A DNA stretch of 36,565 bases from Phallusia fumigata (taxonomy: Eukaryota > Chordata > Ascidiacea > Phlebobranchia > Ascidiidae): assembly GCA_008931825.1 (NCBI GenBank), contig QXVZ01019630.1:1-36565 (forward strand), given 5' to 3'. Shown piece by piece: positions 1 to 15,000 of the stretch. Position 1 is the first letter of the stretch, and each line of letters begins with the position of its first letter. The position numbers were made by a program, and so were the translations under genes. Below the pieces are notes generated by a model that had not been told where the DNA came from, did not search any database, and saw only the letters and a program-made list of their open reading frames with translations.

Positions 1-3000
1 ATCAAACAGGAATGGTGCAAATCCCATGACAGCACTTAGAAAGCAGGAAACTCGATCAACATCATCAACTGACTCCCCTGCAGATATCATTGCTAGGTCG
101 CTCATCACTTTAGCTTCACTTCGATCTAATTAAGTAAAAACAAGCTGGCATTAAGGGGTTTCACACAAAAAATCAAAAATAAAACATAACTGTCAGCAAA
201 GAGCCATGTGTTGCGAGAAATAGAATGTCTTGTATGACATAGGCATTTGCAAGTATTTCTGCGTTAATACTTTTGTGACATTCTATCCTAATTATTTGTC
301 TTTCACACTCCTTTTTGTGGTAGTAAACAACACACTGCTAGGTCAATCAATTATTCACTAATATTTGCTATTTATGCAACCATAATCCGGGAGCAATAAG
401 AAATATCCTAGTTTAAATGGTTCCTTATTAAAAACCGATTGTTTAAAAATATTGAATTTTTTCTCTAAATATTATACCTTGCATGTTTTTCAGCCAATCA
501 ACCAGTTCTTTTTGTTTCGCAAAATTTTCAATCAAGTCACATTTCTCCTTTGTTACATCTTTAAACATATTTCCTGCTTTAATGATGGATTCAGTGATAG
601 AACCAAGAGTTTTCTTATTGGAAAAAGTGTGTTTGTCCTTAAAGCAACATTTTTGTTTGGTTAGTGTAGCCAATCTATATGTGTTTGATATGGCTAAGTA
701 CAAAGCGCATTGTTTGAAATGGCTAAGTACAAAGCGCATTGTTTGATAAGGCTAAGTACAAAGTGCTTAATAGTAGGTTGTCTATTCCCATATATTTTTG
801 CAAAACACAATTCATCTGACTAAAATAAACGAATTACAAGTACATTAATAAAAAGCTTTCCAGATAATACACTATTTTTCTCATGTAAATAATATATCAT
901 TTAAAAAGAACTATTTTTTGAATAATCGACAATAAATACCTGCATGATATTCAAATAACCAAAGTCACCACAAAGACCCAAACAAGATTTTACAGCAATG
1001 AATGCTGAAATGTTGTGTTGTTGTCTTTTTAGGAAATGGAATTCGCAAATCTGATTTACTCTCAAGTTTTGTAAATCAATTTCAGTTATGGCCCCCTCGG
1101 CCTGGTGAGGAATGTTAAGTTGTGCTGGTTCATTAGTTTCTGCAACTATGGCTGGGGCTGTTGTGTCATTTGATGGTAGCCTGCATAAAGCTGTAAACAA
1201 CTCTGCAACCTGCTCTTTTGTAAAAGTAGCCAAAAACAGTTTTTCCACATCCACCAACAAAATATTTCCTGTAAAAAATATTGTTTATTTACTGTGTATC
1301 TATGAATAAGAACTAAATGTTTGAGAACAAGAAGAATGTTTGTTCTCAGTGTTAAATATGCCTTGTGCTGTTTTTTTATGTCAACAACATTAGAGTAAAG
1401 GAATTATACACTTAATGCATACAGTGCTAAAGCAACCAGTTGTCTATTACATGACACATGCATAGTGCACTAGAATAATGCCTCAAAAATTACAATTTTT
1501 TAACAACATATCATAAACAAACCCTGCTTAAGTTTTTGTGTAAGTGGTTGAAATTGTCCAACCAGTTTAGCCCAGACATTTGTAAGCACGTCATCAATTG
1601 AAAGCTGAGTGGGCATATTTTCAGTTTCTTCCATGGCAAGTTCTTTTGCTTGTATTGCCTCATTGTAAAAACTAGTCCATTGGTTAAAAATAGTTTCATT
1701 TTCCTGCAACTAAAACACAAAGTTGTTTAATTGCAATTACAAGCAAACCTTTAAGTTCAATTAAAATTGATTACCATACATGAATGTTATATTTAATGAG
1801 AACTACCATAATCTAAACAAGATAACTAATACCTTGGCTTCAAACATTTCATGTATGCCATGTTTTTGAGCAGCAGTCAAGCCAAACAAGGTAATTTCAG
1901 GGGAGTTTTGGGGGTAAAGTGCATCTTTATCAACCTCAAAACATGTTATGACATCACACCATTTGAAGTTTGTGATATCATCTGCAAACCAGTTGCTTTG
2001 GAAAGCTCCTGTACAAAGGTTAAAAAAATTGTTACACAGACAATGCCAACTTTATAATGTGCCTACACCTTTCACTGTAGATTGGCATGTGTTAACAAAG
2101 TTGTGAACCATTTTCTGGAATGTTTTGAGTGATTCCAATTCACTCTCCCTTGCTTGAAATAATTCCCCCAGGAATTTAGTTTGTTGATCCACATTTGACC
2201 CATGAGTCTGCAACATAATACAATACACTGTAAAAACAGTTTTTATAAACCAAAAATTCTTGGACCAAAACTTATTTGCTAGGTCAATGTCTTTAATGAA
2301 ATGTCTATTTTCTTCACCATTTTAAGAAACTTGGTAGAGTGAAACCAAAACCCCCCCCCCCCCCTCAAAAAAACAAACAACAACAGTAAATGCCTTCAGA
2401 AAACAACATTGTAATTTAACCTTTTTTGGTTTCAAGAGCACCATGGAAAATGTTTCCTTGTTTTCTAAAACTGCCTGAAGATTTTTGACAGTAATAGTTC
2501 CTGATCTAAGCATGAGAAATAAAGCAGAACACCCATCAATGATCCGTTTCAGAATTTCAATGGCATTTTGACTACTTCCAGCCTTTATGCTTTCTGTAAC
2601 ATAATAAACATTTTTTTAATGCCAGATATAATAAACCCTTATGTACTGTTACCAGATATCTTAATGTAGCACATTGCAACTGGTTGTCTGAGTAACTGCA
2701 GTACTTTATCAACAACACAGTTTCCTTTTGTTTTCCTCCACTGATTCATAAACATATCCTCAAGAATGTTTAGTAATTTTGAATTTGTTTTTGCACCCCA
2801 AAAATTGAAAAAATATGGTTTCTGCACAATATAAACAATAAATCATAACAGTGTCATTTTTTCTACAAATGAGAATTTACCTCGGCTTGTTCTTCAATTA
2901 TAACCTTAATAGCCTCATGGAAAGAGGTAACAACAGTGTTGTTTGCAATTTCATCGAATTTGCTTTTGTCACCAAAGTTATGAATAAACTTTTCATCCTT

Positions 3001-3009
3001 TCGAATTTT
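1..3009 (-). CDS. Minus gene exons 24-32: region leading to the AAA+ core
   Basis: Nine exons (2881-3009, 2653-2821, 2421-2593, 2069-2207, 1833-2008, 1523-1709, 940-1268, 478-637, 1-125), residues about 1012-1540. Visible hallmarks: a charged coiled-coil-like stretch in exon 27 (FLGELFQARESELESLKTFQ), aspartate/tryptophan segment in exon 28 (NWFADDITNFKWCDV), helical exon 31 with TESIIKAGNMF, and exon 32 with EAKVMSDLAMIS followed by VDRVSCFLSAVMGFAPFLFD. The last two resemble the part of RNF213-family proteins immediately N-terminal to the first AAA+ module. The gene continues beyond position 1, so the Walker motifs, RING and RZ finger cannot be checked. Confidence 0.8.
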
Positions 3010-6000
3010 CTAAACAGAAAAACAGAATTCAATTTACTTTACAGCCTGCACACCTTTTCACAAAACATAAAAATACGGAAATATTTTGCAACATTTAAAA
3101 AAAAACAGCTTGGCTGCACATACTAACAGAACAGCAGCCTCTTAGAAATAGTTAAAATTATAAAGTACACTAAAAAGAAAAAACAGAAGGTATCCCGCAA
3201 CCTTTTGGAGAGTAGTCAATATGTTGCAACTAGGGTTTCAATAATACAATACACGTAAAATACACATGTGTAAAATGCATGTAAAGTACAAGAAAAATAC
3301 ATCGACAGAAAAATACATGTATTTTTTGTGTTAAATTAAAACGTGTAAAAAGCTAGCATCATGCTCCGGCAATAGTGCAACAGCGTAATGGTAACAAACA
3401 TCCGCTTGCTCTGAAGTTTTTTGTCCTTGTAGGCCAGTGGTTCCCAAACTAATGGTTGCAACCCAAACATGGGTAAAAATAATAACTTTCAAAGTACAGC
3501 CCCACATGATTCAACCATTCCCACTGCGAATCTTAGAGCCCTGTTTATTTTTTTCTACCAGCGTACAGTGATTGTGTATAATACCTTACTTGCAGTGGCC
3601 TTATGTGCTGACACAGGCGATTTGAGTCACAGTTAGATCGTTGTTCTAAAAGGCAATGATGAATAAGGAATGAATAGTGTGAAATAAAGGTGGAATGTAC
3701 CAAATTTTTGACTACTTTTATTGGTATTTTATTTCCAAAACTGCTGTGGAATAATCAACACTTGCAAAAAAACAGATAAGGTATTTCTTGCCAAGCTTCA
3801 GTGATGTGATATTTTCGCAAGACGCCCAAATGCCTTCACGGAAAACCACCATTGTGATGCCAAAGTGGCCCAAATTTGCATTAACTTTTCAGCGTGATTA
3901 ATACTTGCTACCTTGTCAAAGCATGCTTTGTTTTATTACATTACTTTTGCAACCTTATGTGGCAAATTATGCAATCATAATTGTTTAAATTTTTTAGAAA
4001 AAAAATGTCGCTGCCATATGGTGACCCTTACTAGTGATCTTTCTCCTTTCATTAACCAACACCATCATGTTTAAGTACAGAGAGAGTTTGCAACAAAAGC
4101 CGAAAAAATGCTCATTGTGTATTGTATTTTTGTGTATTGTGGTGTCATAATGTGTTCTTATACAATGGCAAAGGTAAAAGTCCAATGCTCAGCGTTTTGG
4201 GATTCGTGTTGCATTAAAACCATGCACTCTTCTTAAATGCCAGTAAAAAAGTTCCATGGAAAGCTTGAGCATAAAGTCACAAGTTGCTTTAACCTAAAAG
4301 CTTAATCCAAAGTTTGGTGGGCCAAAAACATACCACAGCTGTGGGCTGCACTTTGGACACCCATTTGCCTGGGTAAAACACAGATCATAAAAAACTTTTA
4401 TTGCAGAACAAAAAGGGAAACAGACACAGTGAAAATTACTGTGAAGAGGTTTGATGATTTTCATTTAATACCTTGGCCGGTTATTATGGGTGTTTGGTAT
4501 ATTTTTATATTGAGCATAGGGCAGCAATCAAACTGTTTTGCTAAAAACATGTAGCAAAAACAGCAACATGCCTGAAGTACCCTGGCTACTAGCCCAGCTC
4601 AGTTTTGGCTAATTTTAAGAGATTTATATCCATTGAATGCAACAATTTTCCCACAAACCTCCACAAAGAATGTTTTCAGGAGATGCTTGACTTGTGTTTT
4701 CCAGTCGTCTGCACTTGTCTCATCACTGACTTTCATGTCTACAAGATCGTTGAGCAACTGAAATAATAAAGTTTTATTTTCTGTACATTCATACATAAAA
4801 ATGATGGTTGTTAAATGTAAAACAGCGCAGATATGAGGGGAAAAATCTTTTGTGTTAAACTACAGAAACCTTAATTTTTTTGCTTGATAAGTCCTTGTCT
4901 TGGTCTTTCTCAATCCAGTTAGCTTTTATGTTCCTTGTTATAACAGTCAATTGTTCCTTGCTCTAAAACACAAACACAATCGAAACTGGCATATTTAAAT
5001 TTATCAATCATGGCTGGATTAGGAAGTAAAGGCTGTAGGTACTAAACTTTGGTAACCCTAAAGTCCTAGATAGAAATCCAAGCTAAAAACGCTTGCAAGG
5101 CCTTTTACCCTTGTGTGTAGCAATCAACATAATTTGGAGAAGTGATATGAGTTACAAATGCCAAACCTAATGAAACTGTCTAAAGGACTCTGCAATTTTT
5201 ACAGGGGAAGCAAAGAACCATGATGACTTCTGCTGTGGAAAATTTGTGCGTTGCGCACCCTGCCCTTCATGCTCTAGGGACAAGCTTAGGTTGTCTAATG
5301 GGTATTTTAGTCTAAGTCTAAATGTTGTTGTTTAAGCCGTTTTTACACCCATAAAACTAGTTCATGCGTTGGTTTTAGCCAAAAATTAACATATTAGTTT
5401 GCAGAACATCTTCTTCTAATGAAACAACCTAAAATAGCATTTGCATTATTCACCTGCGGAAAAAGGAAGACAAGAGATAATGCCCATAACAACAAAGGTA
5501 AATCCTTGCATCCTTTAGTCTTGTGACAAACGAATGAAAACAAAGTGTCGACATCTTTGTCAAGCCTGGAATTGTTGTTGACACTACAATGGGTAAACAA
5601 AATTTAGAACTAGAAACATTTTATTAATAGATTGTTTAAATTTATTAGGTTTCTGTTCGTCACTTTTCTTACTTGAATGTAGGGTCAGTAATTTTAGCCT
5701 GAAGCTTTTTGTAAATCCAATTGGTAGCAGTTGGATTCTTTAAAAGAACCTGAAATATGAAAACAGTTAAGTACATACCACTATTGCTCATTAAAAATGT
5801 GGTAATGAGTATTTAGAATTGTTATTTATTAAAGATAAAGTTTACACTATTTTATGAACTGAAAACAATCATATGCATTCATACTGAGCTTGCTCCTTCA
5901 TCTAGGTGCTTTGACACAATCAAAGAAAGGAATACTTCTGCATCAAACAGGTCTAAAAAATCTGAATCATCTTTTAGCAACTTGCACATAGAACTCAACG

Positions 6001-9000
6001 AAAATAGTTCTTGATATAGTTTGGGAAAAGCAGGAAACATTTTAGCCAAACTCTTTACTCTTTGATTGAGTTCATTTGATGGACTAAAAAAACAAATGCT
6101 ATTCTGTAAAAATGTATGTAATTAGTCTTGAGATTTACCCTGATTTGCACCATCACAACACAAAAATGCACCTACACCCCATACATTGGTGTAAAGGCTC
6201 ATACCAGCATGTATGTTGTGACTTGCCACCCACAATTGGACAGTCGTACAATATCAAACAGAATTAAATCGGTTGTTTGCATTACAAATACGATTAGTTA
6301 TGTTTAGTCAAGTTTGCCGCAAAAAGTTGCTTAGAAAAAAAGGTCACAAATCACTGGTATCGAACAGTCTTATCTAGATATGACTTTGTTCCTTCTCAAG
6401 ATATCACAAAAGTAAATTTATCACAATTCCAAGCGCTAACCTTTTAGTAATATTTGGTATTGAATGTTGCAGCTGCATAAACTTGGATTTTGATTTCATT
6501 TTGTTCCAAACATTTTGATTGTAGATGCAATCACCATTGTTCATAAGAAGGTAGACAAGTGGAAGCAAAAGCAAGCAGTTTGGATTTGAGTCGCATTTTT
6601 CCAGAATAAACAGTACACCTTTTAGTGCCAAACTAAAAACAAAAGTAAAACCTCAAACAAATATGTATATTATTATCTCAAAATATTTTTGACAAAAATA
6701 TTCTCAGGATTTTACCCTAAATACATTTTCATTCCCTAACCACCAGTATGCAACTTGACATCTATAACCTAAGTTGCATATTAACTTATTTGCAGATGTC
6801 AAATAAACTTTCAAACAAGCAAAACCTACTCTGCTCCATTTTTAGAAGCTTCCACAGCTTTGTATAGTAGTTTGTGCTCGTCACAATCCATTTTATCAAT
6901 TTCAAGTTTAGAACTTAACATTTTCCAAAAATCCTGGCTTTCAAAAGGATGGGCAATTTTAAATTCACACATAACACTGCAGACAGCCAAATGAATGGCC
7001 ACACAACTCAATTGTGTGAAGTCTTGGGAAATTTTTTTCAAGTGTTCTCGAAGCAGTGAATTCTGCAAAATTTACAATAAAAAGCAAATAAAAATCAAGT
7101 AATCAACACATATAAATTAACCATAAACAAATCTACAGTAACCAATCAACACAACACATATACTTACAGCAGTTGGTTGAAAATTGGTTTTGATGTTTGT
7201 AAAAAATGTAATTCCACATGCAGCGCTAGACCACCATTGATTAATGTGGTCATGATACAATTTGTAGGACATATAATTCTTAGACAAATGCATTTGTTTC
7301 AACAAAGGCAGATGTTTTTTCAGGTTTCTTGTGTACATACTTTCAAATTCATTCATAGGCATAGTCTTTTGTGGGAAAGTGCATACATCAAACAGTATGT
7401 AGTTTTCTTTCAAACAAACATAAACATGCTTAGATTTTGCTTGTCCATTATATGTTTACAAAAACCAACTTACTTTGGCCATAGTAACACATTTTTCTGT
7501 TTCTGTTTGCCACAGGGTTAGGCAGTGCCTCCCACAACTCTTTTCCTGTGGTAGTTTTCACCAAATACTTGTAAGTAAGTTGGGAAATTTCCTTTGGCAC
7601 ACACACAAATGTGTGAAAACAGTTTGATCTGCAAAAATTGTTTTGATTGACAAAAGTGGTTACTTTGTTGTCAACACTTACATGTGCGAAATTATTTTTT
7701 AGCTGGGGGCAACAGTGGCTAAAAAAATGCCTGCTGTTCAGTTAAGGGCATTATTACAGTTTTGCAACAACTTTTTGATCTGTTTAAGGATTACATTCCA
7801 CTGAATTGATGCTTTAGTTTCTTGCTCATGGATACAAAGAATACAAGATTTTGAAACCTGGAAGTTTGCCACCTACATCCTTGTAAATATAAGGCCACCT
7901 TAGTGAAATCGAACAGCTCAACTGTCAATGCTAAAACGTTAACTTTATGCAGACCTAATAAAAACTATTAAATCAGGGTGTTTTATTACTGACAAACCTT
8001 GAACTGTCACGGTGCATAGGGAATTTTCCTTTTAAATTATCAACATAAACAAACATATCAAGTGGTTCAGTTTCAATTTTTGTATTTTTTTCAACAATCA
8101 CTCTAATTTCCAAAATACGCTCTGTAACAGAAAAGGAAATCAAAAATGACAGTTGTGAATGCAACATCTATTGCATGAGATGTTTTTCTGAAAGTAAAAA
8201 TAAGATGCTAAAATCATGCAAAAATTTTTGTTTCCAACAACTTATTGCAAACAATGCTGTTTTAAACCAATAATCATAAATTGAAAAAAATGCATAAAAT
8301 GTGGCAAAATTTAATAAATTATTAGTATACAATTGACTAAACTCACAAGATTAGAAAGAAAGCCAAACACTGTAAAAAAGTGGAAAAATAAAAATGTTTA
8401 CCACCTGATGTATAGTTGTTTCAGGTAGTTGTATTTGAAAACAACACAAAAAATACCTTTTAAAGTAGGTTCCGGATTTTGCATTGAAATCTGTTTCTGA
8501 CAGGTATAAGGTTCCATGCAAGTCATAAATTCATAAACTTTAACATCTTTTGAGGATCTTGTATCATGTGAGTGTGTCGAACCTTTGAAAATATTTTTTT
8601 ATTTAAACAACACTTTGGCACATGGTTTTCGCTACAGTTACAAATAAGCAACACCCAATTTAAGTTCTGTACTCCAAATCAAAAACATTTGAACTGATGA
8701 ATTCTAAATGCCAAAAAAACTAGAAGGGTGGCTTACCATATCTAAACATTTTTTATACTCTATATTTAAAAAGAGGATATATTCCGTACATTATTTTACG
8801 GTGGGTCCCATAGTTACCTGAGTTTTTTATGATATGATTGTTTCTGCTGGCCGAAACACATTGGGCCCCACACCTGCCAAGTTGTAGATTATGTGTTTTT
8901 CTCAATATGTCAAGCTTTATGTGCAAACAGAGCAATCAGAGCACCAACCTGACATGTTCTACAAACTGTCAAAGCTACATCCAGTTTGGACATCGTTTAA

Positions 9001-12000
9001 TAATTTTACCCCTTTTTGGGGGTCTTGAGGGGTTACTATTGGGAATTGAGGGTAAAACACAGCAATTAATGAACTATCATGGAGTGTTAGACAAACTGTC
9101 CAAATTTCACCTAATTAGGACATTGTTTTGATAATTTTACCAATTTCAGGGAGCTAGTGGGGGAACAAAATGGTCTCTAGGGTTAAACACAGCATCTATT
9201 GCCCCACAATGGCATGTTAACAAACTGTCCAAATTTTGCTATCTAAGTTGTGAATGAGGCCAGACTTAAACCACTACCCACCCACTGCACTTCCTTTCAA
9301 CTTGGAAATGGTTCATACTCCATGACCTAACTTCAATTTCACTTATGTAACCATATGATCACAGAAACTTTTTGTTTGTGGTGTTTGCAAGCATACAAAA
9401 TGTTTGAAAAACATAATACTCTTTTGGGTCTAGCGGGTACCCACTGGGGCTATGGGGTCAAATGAAACAGATTGCACAACTTTATGATCATATCTACCAG
9501 CTGTAAAAGGTTCTTCCAAATCCACCAAACATTTAATGGCAAAATGACATAGACAAGTTCGGGGTGGAAAAAAAAGATGTACTTTTGGCCACCAGCTTGG
9601 AAAAAGTAGCAATAAAAATACCCATGGTTTGTAAAACATGTTTTTGAATATATTTACACTTATCAGGTATTTGGTAGACAATCGTTTTACCATGGTAATT
9701 TTTTGTTTCATCTGTAGACATCTTTTCTTTTTTGTTACCCTGAACTGCAGCACTAGTTGTGGCGCCAGACATGTTTACTTGCCCATCTGTAATAGATTCC
9801 TGGTAACTTCATTTTAGTTGGTAAAAGAAAACACATTACCACAAAGTCACCAAACAATTACTGCATAAACATAGCTATGCAAGTTTTTTTATTTGGTAGT
9901 AGAAATAGCCAACTTAAATGTCTTCATTTTTTTGCATCAGTTGCAAGTGTAAAAAGGCCATGTATTTTATCTCTTGTATTATCAAAAAGAGATACATAAC
10001 CTGTTTTGGTTTGTTCTTCTGAGGCCTGCTTGTCAAGTTTTGCATCTTTAATACACATAAATATATTAATTCAGCAAACTAGTAAACTTTCTGTGTACAT
10101 TTGAAATTTGTACGTAACTTAATGTGTATATTTTAAAAATATTCTAACAAATCCCAAGCCAATTGGAAAATGACACTACACTAAAAAAAAGTTTTTTCAC
10201 AAAACCTCAAAGTGAAAACTTAAAAGCTTGGCACAAATTTTCTTTTTAGGGGGTTAATGCAAAACGTTACAGTTGTACAAATACTGTTTAAAAAACTAAT
10301 TGAAGCTCACCTGCAAAAACAGAGTTGCCACCTACTTTTTCATTAGTAAAGTCTGTAAAACATTAATATTTATTTAGCATGCAAAAAGTGTGTCAAGGGT
10401 CAACATAAAATGCATTTGTAAACCACAATATGGAGATGGGACACTAAGGTATTGATAATGTGCAAATATAACAATGTAAACCAAGAATAGAATAAGGGAA
10501 ATGTCACAAGCCGGATGTGTATGCCATGTAGTTTAAATTTACAACCTTAATTTAAATGTGGTGCAATCCAATAGTCAAAGACTCTTTCGCTTTCTGCAAT
10601 TTAAAAATTTTATTTTGACAAAAAAATAGCCAAAACAAACCCATTGATGAATGTTCTTTTGCTTGTGTCCTGCCGTTCAGTGAATCCTGGTGTAAGGAAA
10701 TTGGCCATTAGGTTTTTAAAATGTTTGCTAAAACAATTCCGAAACAAAAATATTGCAACAATAAACTATAAATCAAGTCTAGTCTAACATATACCTTTGA
10801 CATGTTTGACATTGCTAGCTTTTGACAAAAGCACAATGATATTAAAAAAAAACACTTTAAAACTTGTGCTTACATGTAAACTTACATGCCCTCCCCAATC
10901 TTTAGAATATTCCCCTCCAAACATAACAGCCTGAGAATAGGAAGCCAAGCGACCAAAGGATTTGACATGTTCAGTGCCAGTAGATGGTGCTGTTATATTG
11001 TATCCAGATGAACTTGTCTGTTGGTGATTAGACTGTACACCAGTTGCAGCATTTTTATCTTCTAACAGACACATCATCAAAACCACAAATTCATGTAGGA
11101 GTTCAGAAGAAGCCGAGTAAAGGTCTCTGGCAATTTTGAGCAACCAGTCTTCTTCATCACTTTAAAACAACAAGATACTTGTAATGAATAAAACATAATA
11201 CTGGGAAACAACATAAATTAAAAGTTGCCATGAAATAAAATAACATACTACATTACAAATGTTTATTGATTTTATTAACTGCCTGCAACGTAAATATTAT
11301 AAATATACAGCTGTTTTATTTAGGTACACAGAAGTTTAGTAATTCATACATAAGAAATACGGTATTTGTAATACCTCAGGTTTTTCTGAAACACAAAAGT
11401 GAATGCTTTACAGACTGTAAGCGGATTTTTCTTCAGGTCATGCCAATGCCAAGCAAAGTATCGTAAAGCTGTAGCATCATGGTGTTTAAGACAAGCATCC
11501 AAAAAATGGGAAACATCAATATTTCCTGTGCTCACATTTTAGAACAAGGTTAACAACTTTTTGTTAGAGAAACAATTAGCTGTTGCAGAAAAACAGTTCG
11601 TCCTTTTTAGCTCTTGGGCAAAGAGTTTTGTGCTACATATGTGCCAGTTACCATTGTGCGATTTTATTTAAATATTACTTTCTGCAGTAGAATGTAGACT
11701 TTGTCTAATATCAAATTTACAAAAAGCATTTTCTAAACTAAGGTTAAACAAGGTGCAGCAAACAAATATTATTTTACCTGCATTATCATTTACAGCTGCC
11801 ATAAAAAATCCTCTCCATGTTGGATTTTTTGCTTTGCATATTTCATCTATCATGCTCTTAACCATTTTTGTTTCTACATTTGGGTCTGAACTCAGCTCCT
11901 TCAGTTTTTGAATAATCTCTAGCAATTAGTAAACAAAAAGTGAAAATTGTTATGAGTAAACAAGGCTGTCTAAAATCACAGGATATAGCCTTCCACCATG

Positions 12001-15000
12001 TTGCTACTCCACATACCCTATTATCTAATTTTTAAAAGGTCTATATTCACTACATTATTATTCTTGGGTCTGATAGTTACTGAAATTTTCACAATTTCAC
12101 GATTGTTTCTGTAGGTAGAACGATGGGATCCCACACAAGCAAAGTTGTAGGTTAATTGTTGGATACCACGTATATATTTACAGAACAGTTGCAGTTTGTT
12201 TGGCAATGATAAAGTTGGTGATCATAACAAATATTGACACTATTGACCATCTAAACCAGCTAGGTGGCTGTGATTAGTGCAACTGCCACTAAGCTAACCA
12301 ACTACAGAAGTGTACAGAAACAGCCATCTGGTTAAATTTAATTTGACAGGGACAAGTAGTTCACATTCAAATTGACTTTGTTTGCACTTTGTAACATAAT
12401 CATAAGATAAACTTTCATTTGTGGTACATTTGAAAAACATTTTACTTTTAGATTTGGCATGACAACCACATGGACTACAGGGGCAAATAAAAAAGATGGC
12501 ACAAGCCCATGATCATACCTACCAACTGTGAATATTTTTTTTAAATACCCCAAACATTTCATGAAAAAATGTGCATGGACAAACTGCTCTGTATGCAAAA
12601 AAAACAAAATAAAAACAATATGTGTCTTCTTGTCGAGGGGGAAAAACACATTTATCACAAACATATTAGCAGGCATTTACTGCAGATAACAGTTTAAACA
12701 AATTCACACATTAGTTCATGCATAAGCAAGTTTATAATATTTACCCTTGGAAATAATTCCAAAATCATTCAGGATTTCACCAATCTTTAGTAGTTGTGGG
12801 ATGCTTACTTCACTTGACATCATTGGCTCCATAAAAATCAATACTTCTGGATCTACACGATGGGAAGAATTGTCCTGTAGTTTTACATTAAAGGATTTAG
12901 ATAACAATTCAAACATATTTTTCACAAAAGTCACAATACAAAGTTATTAATCTGCTCTTGCCTCTCCTATTAAATTGTGAATCAAACACTTTTTATCAAA
13001 TACAAACCACTTACACCAATTTGTTTTTATAAATACTCACTGTTCTGATGACAATTATTTATGTATTTCACATTTACTTTTCTTAATGTTGGTGTTCACT
13101 TGCATTGTTATAAATTACAGGCTAAAGGTATTTTTTCGTTGCTTTGTGTTTTCTGCAATTAATGAGGGGGAGCACATTACCACTGCAACAAATGTTTGAT
13201 ACTTTCAAAAAACCTGACACAGCCTTGCAGTATAGAATGCTTGATACTTACCCCATATGGAACATGTTTTTTTAAGTTGATTTCCAGATGTTTCATCAAA
13301 AATTTTACCAGTTTTGAGTCCTGTGATTCACTAAATTTAAATGCAACATCTAGCAATTTTTCTGACATTTTGGCTTGGCTGTAATTAAAATGAAATTTAT
13401 TTTAAACTGAAGTTGCAGCTGTGAATGAAAATTCTCATTTATGTTTACATGCATATTTGCATTAACGTTGAAACAAAACTTATTTAAAACTAGAAGGGTG
13501 GCTTTCACCATATTGCCATTCCATATATACTATTACCTTATTTAAAAATGCATATATATTGACTGTGACATTTCGCATTGGGTCCCATAGTTACTTAAGC
13601 TTTTTATAACATGATTGTTTCTGCAGGCAAAAATGCATGGGTCCCCACACACGCAAAGTTGTAGAAATTGTGGTTCACTATAATGTATGTACAGGACAGA
13701 AGCAGATATTTTTTCTTAACTTTTTCGAAAACCGAAAATGAATTACAGATCTCCAACCTACAAACTTTAAAAGGCTAGTTAACTGCCAAGGTTATAGGGT
13801 AAACACAGCAACAAATTCACCATTATGACATGTTATACACACTGTCTATATTTCATCTAATTCAGACATCTTTTATTAATTTGCCCCATTTTAGAGTGTT
13901 AATGGGGTAACTGCTGGAACTATAGGGTAAAAAACATTAGTTATTGCACCACAATGATATGTTATATAAACTGTCCAAATTTTATCCAATTCGGACACTG
14001 TTTAACTATTTGCCCCATTTTAGGGAGCTAGCGGGGTAACCACTGGGGCTATGGGGTAAAACACATCAAATATTGCACCATAATGACATGTTATACAAAC
14101 TGTCCAAATTTCATCCAATTCGGACACTGTTTAACTATTTGCCCCATTTTAGGGGGCTAGCGGGGTAACCACTGGGGCTATGGGGTTCAACTAAACTCAT
14201 GACACACCGCCTTGACCATATCTACCAGCTGTGAAAGTTTCATCAAAATCCATCAAACATTTCATGACAAAAGTGCATGGACAAGCTGCAGGGTAGAAAA
14301 AAGAAAAAAAAAGAAAAAAAAAAGAAAAAAAAAAGAAAAAAACAAGAAAAAAAACAAAAACAAACAGAGTGAAAACAATATGTGTCCCCTTTGGAAAGGG
14401 GACCCATAATGAACAGGGGAGGCTTGCATATTTTCCTTTCTTACAATGGATATATATTCAAAGCCTGCATTATGTTGTGTTCCTACTTTCCTTGGCATCA
14501 CAGAATTAACATTATTGTTTCTGCAAGCATAGCGTAAGGGTCCCCACAAACATGCAATAGCTTATTGGTAGTTAGATTTAGAACTAAAAATTGAAACAAA
14601 CAGTAAAGAATTCAATTGCTTAATTTAACCAAATCACTTCTAACATGATAATCTCTATATCAAAAGCATGATTTAAAAAGTATAGAGCCAAACCCAACCA
14701 GGCTACAAATGACCTTCTCCAATGTGGTTTTGGCGTTTCACCAACAACACTTTCCTACAACAAAACAAATATAAGCCTACCTGATACTATTTTGCAAGAA
14801 CTACTGTAAATAAGAGCAGAGTTATTAAAATGCACTGTCTTTAACAGTAAAATATAGCACCTGTGTTTCGGCTGCAACTATACAATTGCAGCTTGACTTT
14901 TATAAACTGTATAACTGCTTAGAGACCCAAATAAATGTCTGTTTTGTGCATGAAGCAGTAGACAGAATCAACTGCTGAGATATGTTGTTAGTCGTAAAAC

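Noticed and set aside
680..767. CRISPR-like array
   Set aside because: The 29-bp units are adjacent with no spacers, lie in a eukaryotic intron and there are fewer than three full copies.
14212..14549. Lysine-rich (plus) and phenylalanine-rich (minus) open frames
   Set aside because: Produced by the A-rich simple tract inside repeat R3; no exon signals.
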